From DASZZV01 sp035544835 (GTDB taxonomy: Bacteria > Acidobacteriota > Thermoanaerobaculia > Gp7-AA8), in contig DASZZV010000440.1 in NCBI GenBank assembly GCA_035544835.1, positions 1-15,721 of the forward strand: 15,721 bases of DNA, in the 5' to 3' direction. A program made the position numbers and the translations under genes. Below, piece by piece: positions 1 to 6,106 of the stretch. Under the pieces are notes generated by a model, which did not search any database, was not told the DNA's origin, and saw only the letters and a program-made list of their open reading frames with translations. How positions within the stretch are numbered: the first letter of the stretch is position 1; every line of letters begins with the position of its first letter.

Positions 1-1
1 C

Positions 2-91
2 AACCAGGCAGTCCGCGCTCTTGGTCGCCACCTCATCCGTGTCATCTGGTCGATGCTCAAGCACGAACGCGACTACATCAACAAAAGCTGA
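2..91 (+). CDS. IS110-family transposase, C-terminal 29 residues only (cut by window edge)
   Basis: An open frame runs from the window edge to a TGA at 89-91 and ends with ALGRHLIRVIWSMLKHERDY. That string matches the usual end of IS110-family transposases (the Transposase_20 domain side, ending in an A-x-x-L-x-R-x-L-x-x-h-h-W-x-h-L pattern followed by a short polar tail). The catalytic DEDD part lies outside the window, so activity cannot be judged. IS110-family elements carry a non-coding end that encodes the guide (bridge/seek) RNA. The 92-283 stretch after the stop has no convincing gene and may contain the element's right end, but I cannot place the boundary. The identification rests on a short segment and is therefore only moderately secure. 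Confidence 0.5.
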   Translation, partial: NQAVRALGRHLIRVIWSMLKHERDYINKS

Positions 92-283
92 TTCGTACCG
101 TTTTACCGCTTGCAAATCTAACAGGGATGTTCGGAGCTTCGCTTTTCGTTTCAGAGGAACATCTTGACTCGAAAGTCGAAGACAAACATTTGACGAGAAG
201 AGACTTAGGCTATCTCGGGATCACGACGGGCGAACGCGAAGCTCCGACCCCAGACGTTGCGCCCGAGCGAATACGCTGTTGCT

Positions 284-343
284 GCCTAACCCCTCGTTCC
301 AGCGGACTCGCTTCGCTCGCCGCTGAGCTCGATATCGTTAGGT
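284..343 (+). mobile_element. Integron attC recombination site (60 nt)
   Basis: The site starts with GCCTAAC (284-290), a perfect R'' box (RYYYAAC), and ends with GTTAGGT (337-343), a perfect R' box (GTTRRRY). These two boxes are complementary except for the last position. Between them AGCGG (301-305) pairs with CCGCT further on, and the centre is a GC-rich hairpin around ACTCGCTTCGCTCG. Total length is close to the shortest known attC sites (about 57-60 nt). These are the hallmarks of a cassette recombination site that folds as a single strand for the integron integrase. No integrase gene is in the window, so this is a lone or clustered attC without a visible integron platform. By convention the attC belongs to the cassette upstream (left), and the next cassette would begin right after 343. 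Confidence 0.75.
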
Positions 344-366
344 GCGCGAAGAAGGAGCGTTGGTTT

Positions 367-732
367 ATGAGGGCTCTCGGCTACATACTTCTTGCCGTAG
401 CGGCGTCGGCAAGCCTGATGCTCGTACAGGTTCTGAAGCCAACCAGTCCTGGAGCAACCGCGGTTTTTAGCGCATGGCTGTTGCTTCCATACGTCGTCCT
501 TGGCTTGACACTGAAGTTTTGGGCAAAAGACCCGGCGTCCACGAACGCAACCGTCGTGGTCGCGGCGATCTTGGCGGTAGGCGGGTTCCTGTTCCTAGCC
601 GATATCATGTTTCTGCATCCCGACCCGCAGGGTGGAATTGGAGTTTTCTTTACGCCGATTTACCAAGGTGCGGGGATGCTTGTATTGCAGCCAACGTTTC
701 AATGGCTATTTAGGAGGCGCAAGGCCTGCTGA
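367..732 (+). CDS. Small four-helix membrane protein of unknown function, probable integron cassette gene
   Basis: The protein has 121 residues. Four hydrophobic stretches are visible at about residues 4-24, 31-52, 61-83 and 93-112, and the C-terminus is basic (RRRKAC), which suggests it faces the cytoplasm. I do not recognise the family. The frame is open further upstream to 127, but the start at ATG 367 is preferred. It has an AAGGAG ribosome-binding site nine bases upstream and begins directly with the first membrane helix, whereas the extension would be translated across the attC site. The gene begins 23 bases after the attC R' box, which is the normal placement for the gene of the following cassette, and small orphan membrane proteins are common cassette cargo. 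No matching attC is visible after its stop, so the cassette is either degraded or was trapped without its own site. Confidence 0.6.
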   Translation: MRALGYILLAVAASASLMLVQVLKPTSPGATAVFSAWLLLPYVVLGLTLKFWAKDPASTNATVVVAAILAVGGFLFLADIMFLHPDPQGGIGVFFTPIYQGAGMLVLQPTFQWLFRRRKAC

Positions 733-746
733 AACGCTCAACCAAA

Positions 747-855
747 CGCGGCAAACAACGCCGCGCGCGCTACACCCTTCTGCTCGTGTGCGCTTTCGGG
801 CGCACCACCCGGCCTTCGGCCACCCTCTCCTCGCGGGGGCCCTCGCGGGAGAGGG
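747..855. repeat. Cluster of GC-rich hairpins between the cassette-like gene and the desaturase locus
   Basis: Four consecutive inverted repeats can be read. CGCGGC pairs with GCCGCG across AAACAAC (747-765). GTGCGC pairs with GCGCAC across TTTCGG (788-805). GGCC pairs with GGCC across TTC (811-821). CCCTCTC pairs with GAGAGGG (823-829 and 849-855), with an imperfect inner stem. None is followed by a clear T tract on either strand, so they are not typical intrinsic terminators. The last one lies immediately after the stop of the small minus-strand gene at 857. The cluster could still slow or stop convergent transcription or mark an old insertion boundary. Confidence 0.5.
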
Positions 856-856
856 C

Positions 857-1033
857 TTACTTGGTTGGAGCGGCGTTAACGGCAGGGGGAGCCGCTTTCG
901 TCGTGGCCGCGCGCACGCCCGCCCAGAGCAGGAGGGCCACGCCGAGGGCGAGGGCGATGATGAAAAAACGAGACGGGCCACCCGATTCGGCGGCCCTTTT
1001 TCCGGCGCGCTTTTTCCCTTTTCTGGTGCTCAC
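857..1033 (-). CDS. Small single-helix membrane protein, hypothetical
   Basis: This is a 58-residue reading frame starting at GTG 1033, eight bases after the desaturase stop. It has a strongly basic N-terminus (STRKGKKRAGKRAAESGG), one clear transmembrane helix (RFFIIALALGVALLLWAGV) and an Ala/Pro-rich tail, consistent with a type II membrane anchor. No family is recognised. No strong ribosome-binding site is seen, so translation would depend on coupling to the desaturase. The positive-inside layout and hydrophobic segment make it more likely than chance to be coding, but GC-rich frames can mimic this. The frame is open upstream inside the desaturase gene in another phase; that part is a shadow. 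Confidence 0.4.
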   Translation of the reverse strand: MSTRKGKKRAGKRAAESGGPSRFFIIALALGVALLLWAGVRAATTKAAPPAVNAAPTK

Positions 1034-1041
1034 AACGGGGA

Positions 1042-1911
1042 TCAGGCCGTGTAGCGTTTTACGTTTCGAGCCAGCCCGAGGGCTTCCAGAATCACGATTG
1101 TGTACCAGCCGACGTCGACCTGCCACAGCTTCCACCCGAGCCGTGCCGAGGAGGGCTTCGCATGGTGGTTGCCATGCCAGTTCTCTCCCTGAAAAAACTG
1201 CACGAAGGCGAGCCAGGTGATGTTCTGTGAAGAGTCTTCGCCCGGCTTCCGGTCCGCTCTCATGTGAGCGATGCTGTTGACGAAGCACTGGGCGTGGAGC
1301 GAAAAGACGAGGCGCATGGGGCCGAGCCAGAAAAAGGCCGCCCAGCCGAAAGCGAGTCCACCGAACACGGAGATGGCCAGAAGGGGAATCTGGAGACGGT
1401 TCCAGAAGCGATATTCTCTCTTATCGAGGTCGGGGCACCAGCGGTTCAGCGGAACGTTCCCGGCCTGCCAGAGCCAGCGAAGATGCGACCACCAGAAACC
1501 ACCGATCCAGGGGCTGGAGATATCGTCTGCGGTCTCGACCTTGGCGTGATGCTGCCGGTGATTTGCAGCCCACGAGTCGGGCGAGCCGGAGCCGTTGAAC
1601 ATGGCGAAGAAAATCAGGATGTGGCGGACAGCCGGATTGAGACGCAGCGCGGTGTGTGCAAGCGTCCGGTGATAACAGACCGTAATCCCCAGACCGCCCA
1701 GCCAGGCCAGCACGATCGTCGCCACCATCACTCTCCAGCCCGGGACGGGGAAGAAGACGAGACCCACGGCGGCGAGGAGATGAATTGCCACCAGATAACC
1801 AAAAGTGGCGCGATCGCCCTTCGCAGGTTTCCACCAGGGAGCATTCCACGGCTCTGGACCCAGGCTGGAAACGATCGGAACGTCAGAGATTGAACGTATT
1901 GCGCGAGCCAT
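1042..1911 (-). CDS. Acyl-CoA/acyl-lipid fatty acid desaturase (delta-9 type), membrane di-iron enzyme
   Basis: The 289-residue protein has the three histidine boxes of integral-membrane desaturases: HRTLAH (about residues 81-86), HRQHH (about 118-122) and HGNHH (about 246-250), plus the extra conserved NSIAH about 34 residues before the last box. The spacing and the GENWHGNHH form are those of the stearoyl-CoA desaturase (delta-9) group. This group uses oxygen and an electron donor to put a double bond into saturated acyl chains in the membrane. Hydrophobic segments at about 38-58, 62-80, 175-197 and 200-210 fit the usual four-helix fold. ATG 1911 is chosen over the in-frame GTG 1917 because GGAG lies seven bases before the ATG and only one base before the GTG. 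No dedicated ferredoxin or reductase is adjacent. The gene has its own 240-nt upstream region and probably its own promoter. Confidence 0.92.
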   Translation of the reverse strand: MARAIRSISDVPIVSSLGPEPWNAPWWKPAKGDRATFGYLVAIHLLAAVGLVFFPVPGWRVMVATIVLAWLGGLGITVCYHRTLAHTALRLNPAVRHILIFFAMFNGSGSPDSWAANHRQHHAKVETADDISSPWIGGFWWSHLRWLWQAGNVPLNRWCPDLDKREYRFWNRLQIPLLAISVFGGLAFGWAAFFWLGPMRLVFSLHAQCFVNSIAHMRADRKPGEDSSQNITWLAFVQFFQGENWHGNHHAKPSSARLGWKLWQVDVGWYTIVILEALGLARNVKRYTA

Positions 1912-1947
1912 GGGCACTCTCCAAGCGATTGTGTTGTTTTAGAAGAT

Positions 1948-1964
1948 TCAGGGATTTTCCCTGA
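1948..1964. repeat. Short hairpin in the leader region of the desaturase gene
   Basis: TCAGGGA (1948-1954) pairs perfectly with TCCCTGA (1958-1964) across a 3-nt loop. It lies 37 bases upstream of the desaturase start and 190 bases after the polyprenyl synthase stop. On the minus strand it is not followed by a T run, so a terminator role is doubtful. It could be an operator or a leader structure of the desaturase message. Nothing else recognisable is seen in 1912-2152. Confidence 0.3.
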
Positions 1965-2152
1965 GGGGCGGGATCTGTCCTGATAACCCAAGTTCGGAGC
2001 CGTCTATTCGATTCCCATGAAAAAGTCTGGCAAACCGAACGGAGACAGCGGTGATGATTCTAATCGTGATTGGTATCGATGCCAAAGAGTTTCATCCACC
2101 GGAGCATATGCAAGAAGGATGCAGAAGGTAACGCTGATGGAAACGATCGGGA

Positions 2153-3163
2153 TCAATGATCGCGCTGCTGCACGTAGTCGATCGCGAACTCCAGAGCGTC
2201 ACGTGACGGGGAGGGGCGGAAGAGGCGAAGGGCGGCTCGGGCGCGTTCTCCGTACTGATGGGCGATATCACGCGTCTCTTCGATGGTCTCGTAGCGTTCG
2301 GCGATGCTGCTGAGCTCCAACGGATCGATTTTGCCAAAGGAGCGATCGGTGGCCACCCGTTCGATCACGCGACGCTCGGCGTCGGTCACCCGAGGGAGCG
2401 CCAGGATCAGGGGAAGCGTGAGCTTTCCTTCCTTTAAATCAGACAGTGCCGGCTTGCCCAGAACCTCGGTGCTGGACGTGAAGTCGAGGATGTCATCGAT
2501 CAACTGGAAGCAGATCCCGAGATTGAAGCCGTAGTCGAAAAGAGCCTGCGCTTCCGGCTCCGTCGAGCCGACCAGATAGGCGGGAATCCGGCTGCTAGCG
2601 CCAAAGAGAGCCGCTGTCTTGCGCCCGAGAATCTCAAAGTACTGTTCCGAGGTCAGATCGGTGCGGCCGTTCTGCTCGAGACCGAGGATCTCGCCCTCGA
2701 TCATCCGAATGGTGACCGAGGAGAGGAGCCGGAGGATCTCGAGGTTGCCTTCATCGAGCGCCATCTTCATGGCGTGCGTGTACAGGTAGTCGCCTACGAG
2801 AACGGTGAGCTTGTTACCCCACTTGTAGTTGATCGAGGTCTGGCCGCGGCGGACTGCGGCCTCATCGATGATGTCGTCATGCACCAGCGTAGCGGTGTGG
2901 ATGAACTCCACAACCGCCGCGTAGACGACATCTTTGTCGCCCCGATAACCCAGCATCTGCGATACCAGGAGCAGCAGGGAAGGGCGAAGGCGCTTTCCAC
3001 CGCCATTCAGAATGTGCTCGCCCACATTCTGAATCGTGCTGATGCTGGAGTGGAAATTCCGGTGCAGCTCCTGCTCCACCAGCTCGAGTTTGGGAGCGAC
3101 GAGATCAAGGAATCCGGAGGTGTTGAAGGGAGCGTGAGACGTGGTGGAGACGCTGGAAGTCAC
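2153..3163 (-). CDS. Long-chain trans-polyprenyl diphosphate synthase (IspB/HepT-like)
   Basis: The 336-residue protein has every core motif of the trans-isoprenyl diphosphate synthase family: GGGKRLRP (54-61), the first aspartate-rich motif HDDIID (95-100) with the following RRGQ, and the second aspartate-rich motif LIDDILD (221-227). These bind the Mg2+-diphosphate groups of the allylic primer and IPP. The segment before the first motif, EFIHTATLVHDD, has small residues at the chain-length positions, as in octaprenyl synthases. A long quinone side chain (menaquinone or ubiquinone) is therefore the likely product, though exact length cannot be read. The GTG start at 3163 is forced: an in-frame TGA lies seven codons upstream. 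No strong ribosome-binding site is seen. It stands alone, with an intergenic palindrome upstream and a 240-nt gap downstream. Confidence 0.92.
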   Translation of the reverse strand: MTSSVSTTSHAPFNTSGFLDLVAPKLELVEQELHRNFHSSISTIQNVGEHILNGGGKRLRPSLLLLVSQMLGYRGDKDVVYAAVVEFIHTATLVHDDIIDEAAVRRGQTSINYKWGNKLTVLVGDYLYTHAMKMALDEGNLEILRLLSSVTIRMIEGEILGLEQNGRTDLTSEQYFEILGRKTAALFGASSRIPAYLVGSTEPEAQALFDYGFNLGICFQLIDDILDFTSSTEVLGKPALSDLKEGKLTLPLILALPRVTDAERRVIERVATDRSFGKIDPLELSSIAERYETIEETRDIAHQYGERARAALRLFRPSPSRDALEFAIDYVQQRDH

Positions 3164-3268
3164 GGCGCAAGAATAAACGATTCAGATGATTGAGGAAAGA
3201 ACGGCGCTGGGGCTGTCATTCTGAGCCGGGAAGCAATGGCGGCACGTTGTTGAGCCCAAATGAACGTT

Positions 3269-3362
3269 GTCATCCTGAGCCGCAGCGAAGGATCTCAAGA
3301 TATAGCGATCTGAATTCAGATCCTGCCGCTGGAGATCCTTCGCCGCGGCGGCTCAGGATGAC
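3269..3362. repeat. Long imperfect intergenic palindrome (REP-like)
   Basis: The 328 bases from 3164 to 3491 contain no credible gene. Their main content is an inverted repeat: the left arm (3269-3296) begins GTCATCCTGAGCCGC and ends GCGAAGGATCTC. The right arm (3332-3362) begins GAGATCCTTCGC and ends GGCTCAGGATGAC, giving almost complete complementarity with a few bulged bases. A diverged extra copy of the left arm (TGTCATTCTGAGCC) starts at 3214, and a remnant of a right arm (GGGATGACAG) lies near 3455-3464. Elements with this GTCATCCTGAGC...GAAGGATC wording are widespread intergenic repeats in many bacterial phyla. A small CCTGC/GCAGG hairpin at 3470-3482 just after yajQ may help end that operon, though it lacks a T tract. 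Confidence 0.75.
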
Positions 3363-3491
3363 AAGCACGTTTCTTTCCCTCATCGGCGACGCAGCGTCGT
3401 GCCTTGCTCAGGATGCTCTGGAAACCTTCCTAAACATTTTCGTGCTTGTCCCCTGGGATGACAGGCCCTCCTGCCGAGCAGGCTGCCAGCT

Positions 3492-3986
3492 CTACCCGCG
3501 GAAATTCACGAACTGCAGTGGCAGACCGAAATCGCCCTCGCGAACCAGCTGCATGGCCCGCTGAAGATCGTCCTTGCTCTTGCCGGCAACGCGGACCTGC
3601 TCCCCCTGGATCGAGACCTGAACCTTGATCTTGGAGTCTTTGATCTTCTTCACGATCGCTTTGGCTTTTTCGGACTCGATTCCCTGCTTGACCTTGACCT
3701 TCTGCCTCACCGTGCCGAGAGTCGCATCCTCGAGTTTCTGATAGTCGAGAGCCTTGAGCGACACTTTGCGCTTCACCATCTTCTCTTCGAGAATGTCCTT
3801 CACGCTCTTGAGCTTGATTTCATCGTCGCTCACCAGGACGATCTCTTCGTCCTTCAGCTCGATCGACGACTTGCTTCCCTTGAAGTCGAATCGCGTGTTG
3901 ATTTCCTTGGTGGCCTGCTGAATGGCGTTGATGACTTCCTGCTGGTCTGTATTCGAGACGATGTCGAAGGTGAACTCCTGAGCCAT
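3492..3986 (-). CDS. yajQ: YajQ family nucleotide/cyclic-di-GMP-binding protein (UPF0234)
   Basis: The 164-residue product has the full family length and its conserved blocks. These are the N-terminal FDIVSNTDQQEV, the central RFDFKGSKSSIEL, then KVSLKALDYQKLEDA, the lysine-rich KQGIESEKAKAIVKKIKDSK, and the C-terminal LQRAMQLVREGDFGLPLQFVNFR. Family members fold as two RNP-like domains. They bind nucleotides, and in Xanthomonas a homologue binds cyclic-di-GMP; the role in this organism is unknown. The ATG at 3986 has a GGAGAG ribosome-binding site that overlaps the lolA stop codon (TAGGAGAG), leaving only nine bases between the genes, so it is the last gene of the kdsD-lolA operon and probably translationally coupled. 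Confidence 0.95.
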   Translation of the reverse strand: MAQEFTFDIVSNTDQQEVINAIQQATKEINTRFDFKGSKSSIELKDEEIVLVSDDEIKLKSVKDILEEKMVKRKVSLKALDYQKLEDATLGTVRQKVKVKQGIESEKAKAIVKKIKDSKIKVQVSIQGEQVRVAGKSKDDLQRAMQLVREGDFGLPLQFVNFRG

Positions 3987-3995
3987 GAGACTCTC

Positions 3996-4607
3996 CTAAT
4001 TTTTGACGACTTCGACGCCCTTCGGCGCGCTGAAAGTGAAGTCGGCCGGCGACGAAACTGCTTTCTGATACTTCGAGAACTCGAAGACGGTACGGTTCCC
4101 CTGCTTGTCACTGTACTCGAGCCGGCGGATCAGATTGTCCCCTAGGGCGGTCGTGACGATCACCTCCCGGATGGCCGCGGCCTGTTTCGGCGTGAGGCGA
4201 GTGACGACCTGCCCGCCGCTCCGCGTTTCCGAGACGATGAACAGCCGCTTCAACTCCTCGGGTTGCGTGAGCAGCAGAAAGGGGAGGTCGCGTCGCTCCA
4301 CATCGCTCAGATCATGAAGCGTGGCCTGTCGATCCGACGCAACATAAAAGGTCGAGGTCTTGCCGTCGAAGAGAAACAACTTCTCCTCGGGGGCTCGATA
4401 GCTCCACCGCATCTTAGGAGCAGAGCCGAACAGTACCGACCCCTGTTCGACCTGCTCGCGCTTGAAGCCTTTAGGAGTAAAGCGTTGCACGAAATCAGCT
4501 CGCATTCCCGCTACGGCGCCGATGGAACGGGATACGGTGGGTGTGGAAGCGAAACCGGCGGAAACGAATGCGATACTCAGGGCGAGCAGAAAAGCGAGTC
4601 TTCTCAT
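3996..4607 (-). CDS. lolA: Outer-membrane lipoprotein carrier protein LolA
   Basis: The 203-residue protein opens with a signal peptide (MRRLAFLLALSIAFVSAGFA, probable cleavage after residue 20). It continues with the LolA fold: MRADFVQRFTPKG, then GSVLFGSAPKMRWSYRAPEE, then KLFLFDGKTSTFYVASDR, which match the early beta strands of the half-barrel that shields the acyl chains of lipoproteins. The C-terminal strands (DFTFSAPKGVEVV) also fit. LolA works in the periplasm, receiving lipoproteins from the LolCDE exporter and passing them to the outer membrane. LolCDE and LolB are not in this window. The gene sits 19 bases downstream of the two-repeat hypothetical gene and nine bases before yajQ. 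No clear ribosome-binding site precedes ATG 4607. Confidence 0.9.
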   Translation of the reverse strand: MRRLAFLLALSIAFVSAGFASTPTVSRSIGAVAGMRADFVQRFTPKGFKREQVEQGSVLFGSAPKMRWSYRAPEEKLFLFDGKTSTFYVASDRQATLHDLSDVERRDLPFLLLTQPEELKRLFIVSETRSGGQVVTRLTPKQAAAIREVIVTTALGDNLIRRLEYSDKQGNRTVFEFSKYQKAVSSPADFTFSAPKGVEVVKN

Positions 4608-4626
4608 GAGATCTGTAGGTCCGCGA

Positions 4627-5007
4627 TCAGAATTTCTCGACTTCGATCGAGAGGATCGCCGCCTTCACAACAAAGATCTTCTCGTTTTTGCTCCGGTCCG
4701 AAGGGAAAAGAAAGAATCCCTTGCCCTCGGTGTTGTAGTGGGGCGACCTTCCGCGGATCACTTCACCGTCAAAGAATTCCACCGCCAGCGAGCTTCCGCT
4801 CGGTTCGCTCTCTTCCAGAGCAGCGGATCCGGTTGGGCGAATGAAGAAGAGAGCCTTCAAGTCCGAGAAAGGTGCATCCTTGATCTCGTCCTCGCAATCG
4901 ATGTGAACCGATTCCTCGGCGTCTGAAAAATTCGCGTTGCAGTTGCCACGCTCGGTCCGACCGTCGCGATAGTGGAGTACGACCGGTACCATGTCGTGAT
5001 TTTCCAT
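4627..5007 (-). CDS. Hypothetical cytoplasmic protein with two similar beta-rich repeats
   Basis: The protein has 126 residues, no signal peptide and no membrane helix. It appears to be built from two related halves. Residues 8-57 read VVLHYRDGRTERG...DLKALFFIR and residues 73-124 read LAVEFFDGEVIRGR...VVKAAILSIE. Each half has a strand ending in DG, a G/R turn, and a later hydrophobic strand with a K-A pair. The pattern resembles small beta-rich domains of unknown function that I recall in Acidobacteria and delta-proteobacteria (possibly DUF6982), but I cannot confirm the family. The start is ATG 5007, whose A is the last base of the kdsD stop (TGATG). GGAG lies eight bases upstream within kdsD, so the two genes are translationally coupled. 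An in-frame GTG at 5028 is less likely. Confidence 0.75.
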   Translation of the reverse strand: MENHDMVPVVLHYRDGRTERGNCNANFSDAEESVHIDCEDEIKDAPFSDLKALFFIRPTGSAALEESEPSGSSLAVEFFDGEVIRGRSPHYNTEGKGFFLFPSDRSKNEKIFVVKAAILSIEVEKF

Positions 5008-6008
5008 CAAAAAAGCTCCAGTCCCCACAGATCGTGGAGGTGAATGATTCCTTCTAGCCGAAGATCCTCATCGGTGACGAAGAGGCTGGTGATTTTACGT
5101 TCTTCCATCTGCTGCAGGGCCACCGATGCAAGCTCGCTGGCGGCAATGGTGACCGGCCCCGGTTTCATGCACTCGGATGCCACATGAGCCAGAACGCGCT
5201 CATCGTGCTCGAGCATGCGGCGGAGGTCGCCGTCGGAAATGACTCCTTTTAGAATCGAGGCATCGTCGACGACCGCGGTGATCCCGAATCCCTTTCTGGA
5301 CATCTCGTAGATCACATCTCGCATCGCAGTATCGAGCCTGGCAATCGGGATCTGATCCCCTTTGTGCATCAGCTCAGCGACGCGGAGGAATCTCTTGCCG
5401 AGCTTGCCTCCCGGGTGAAGAAAGGCGAAGTCTTCCTCGCGGAAGCCTTTGGCGATCAGCAGAGCCATGGCCAGAGCATCGCCCAGAGCGAGAGTGGCGG
5501 TGGTCGATGCCGTCGGCGCGAGCCCGAGGGGACAGGCTTCCCTGGAGATGGCGGCCGAAAGATGAAAATCGGATGTTCGCGCCAGGGTCGATTTCGGGTT
5601 CCCGGTAATCGAGATGATCTCCGCTCCGATGCGTTTGATGGGGTCGAGGAGCCGCAGGATCTCTTCGGTCTCGCCCGAATTCGAGACGATCAGCACGACG
5701 TCGCCACTCACGACCATACCCAGGTCGCCATGAATGGCCTCGGCGGGGTGAAGGAAGTAGGAGGGAGTGCCCGTGGAGGCAAGGGTCGATGAGATCTTTT
5801 TGCAGATAATGCCCGATTTCCCCATGCCCATCGTCACCACGCGGCCGCTGGACGAGCGCAGGAGTTCTACGGCCGCGATGAAGCTCTCGTCTAGGTGCTC
5901 GATTAAGCCCTGAATGGCAGCCGATTCGACCGCCAGGACCCTTCGCGCCTCCACAATTGAGGGGTGGCTGCTGAGGTTCGAGGGGCTGAGCGGGGCAGAT
6001 TTCGACAT
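5007..6008 (-). CDS. kdsD: D-arabinose-5-phosphate isomerase (KdsD type, SIS plus two CBS domains)
   Basis: The enzyme interconverts ribulose-5-phosphate and arabinose-5-phosphate, the first step to Kdo in LPS. The 333-residue length matches E. coli KdsD (328). The SIS sugar-isomerase domain spans about 48-190, with GMGKSG (61-66), the active-site region LHPAEAIHGDLG (86-97), SNSGETEE (109-116) and GLAPTASTTATLALGDALA (162-180). HPGGKLGKR (198-206) links to two CBS domains at about 213-268 and 280-333. It heads the operon kdsD - hypothetical - lolA - yajQ. No ribosome-binding site is evident before ATG 6008, and an AT-rich TAAAAT lies only eight bases upstream. A very short or absent leader is possible. 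No kdsC or kdsA lies next to it. Confidence 0.95.
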   Translation of the reverse strand: MSKSAPLSPSNLSSHPSIVEARRVLAVESAAIQGLIEHLDESFIAAVELLRSSSGRVVTMGMGKSGIICKKISSTLASTGTPSYFLHPAEAIHGDLGMVVSGDVVLIVSNSGETEEILRLLDPIKRIGAEIISITGNPKSTLARTSDFHLSAAISREACPLGLAPTASTTATLALGDALAMALLIAKGFREEDFAFLHPGGKLGKRFLRVAELMHKGDQIPIARLDTAMRDVIYEMSRKGFGITAVVDDASILKGVISDGDLRRMLEHDERVLAHVASECMKPGPVTIAASELASVALQQMEERKITSLFVTDEDLRLEGIIHLHDLWGLELF

Positions 6009-6020
6009 CGCGACAGCATT

Positions 6021-6049
6021 TTAGTCTGAAGTCGAGTCGTGTAGACTAA
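6021..6049. promoter_or_regulatory. Dyad symmetry in the kdsD/pckA divergent promoter region (candidate operator)
   Basis: TTAGTCT (6021-6027) and AGACTAA (6043-6049) form a perfect 7-bp inverted repeat with 15 bases between the arms. The spacing places the arm centres two helical turns apart. It sits 13 bases from the kdsD start and 58 bases from the pckA start, in the only region that can hold both promoters. Its left arm overlaps TAAAAT on the minus strand, a possible -10 element for kdsD. Just to the right, CCGGTCCGTG and CCGGACTGTA form an imperfect direct repeat. A binding site for a regulator is plausible, but no regulator gene lies nearby. Confidence 0.4.
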
Positions 6050-6106
6050 TCGCCCTTTTCCGGTCCGTGCTGAACCGGACTGTAATACCGAAGAATCGAG
6101 GAACCG

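Noticed and set aside
127..366. Upstream extension of the cassette-like gene to ATG 127
   Set aside because: It would translate the attC site, looks like random sequence (many Arg and Cys, no hydrophobic pattern), and the ATG at 367 has its own ribosome-binding site and starts the first membrane helix.
733..760. Possible second attC after the cassette-like gene, starting at GCTCAAC (736-742)
   Set aside because: The left box fits RYYYAAC by chance, but no matching GTTRRRY box with complementary inner arms follows within a plausible distance.
2197..2208. Perfect palindrome CGTCACGTGACG, with the CACGTG core of parS sites
   Set aside because: Only the inner eight bases fit the usual parS and the flanks do not. 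It lies inside the polyprenyl synthase coding region, far from parAB, and a 12-bp palindrome can arise from codon use in GC-rich DNA.
2017..2313. Plus-strand frame of 98 codons between the desaturase and polyprenyl synthase genes
   Set aside because: More than half overlaps the polyprenyl synthase gene on the other strand, the product is Arg-rich without motif, and no ribosome-binding site is seen.
4263..4926. Overlapping plus-strand frames across lolA and the two-repeat gene
   Set aside because: They overlap well-supported minus-strand genes, lack ribosome-binding sites and give Arg/Ser-rich products with no motifs.
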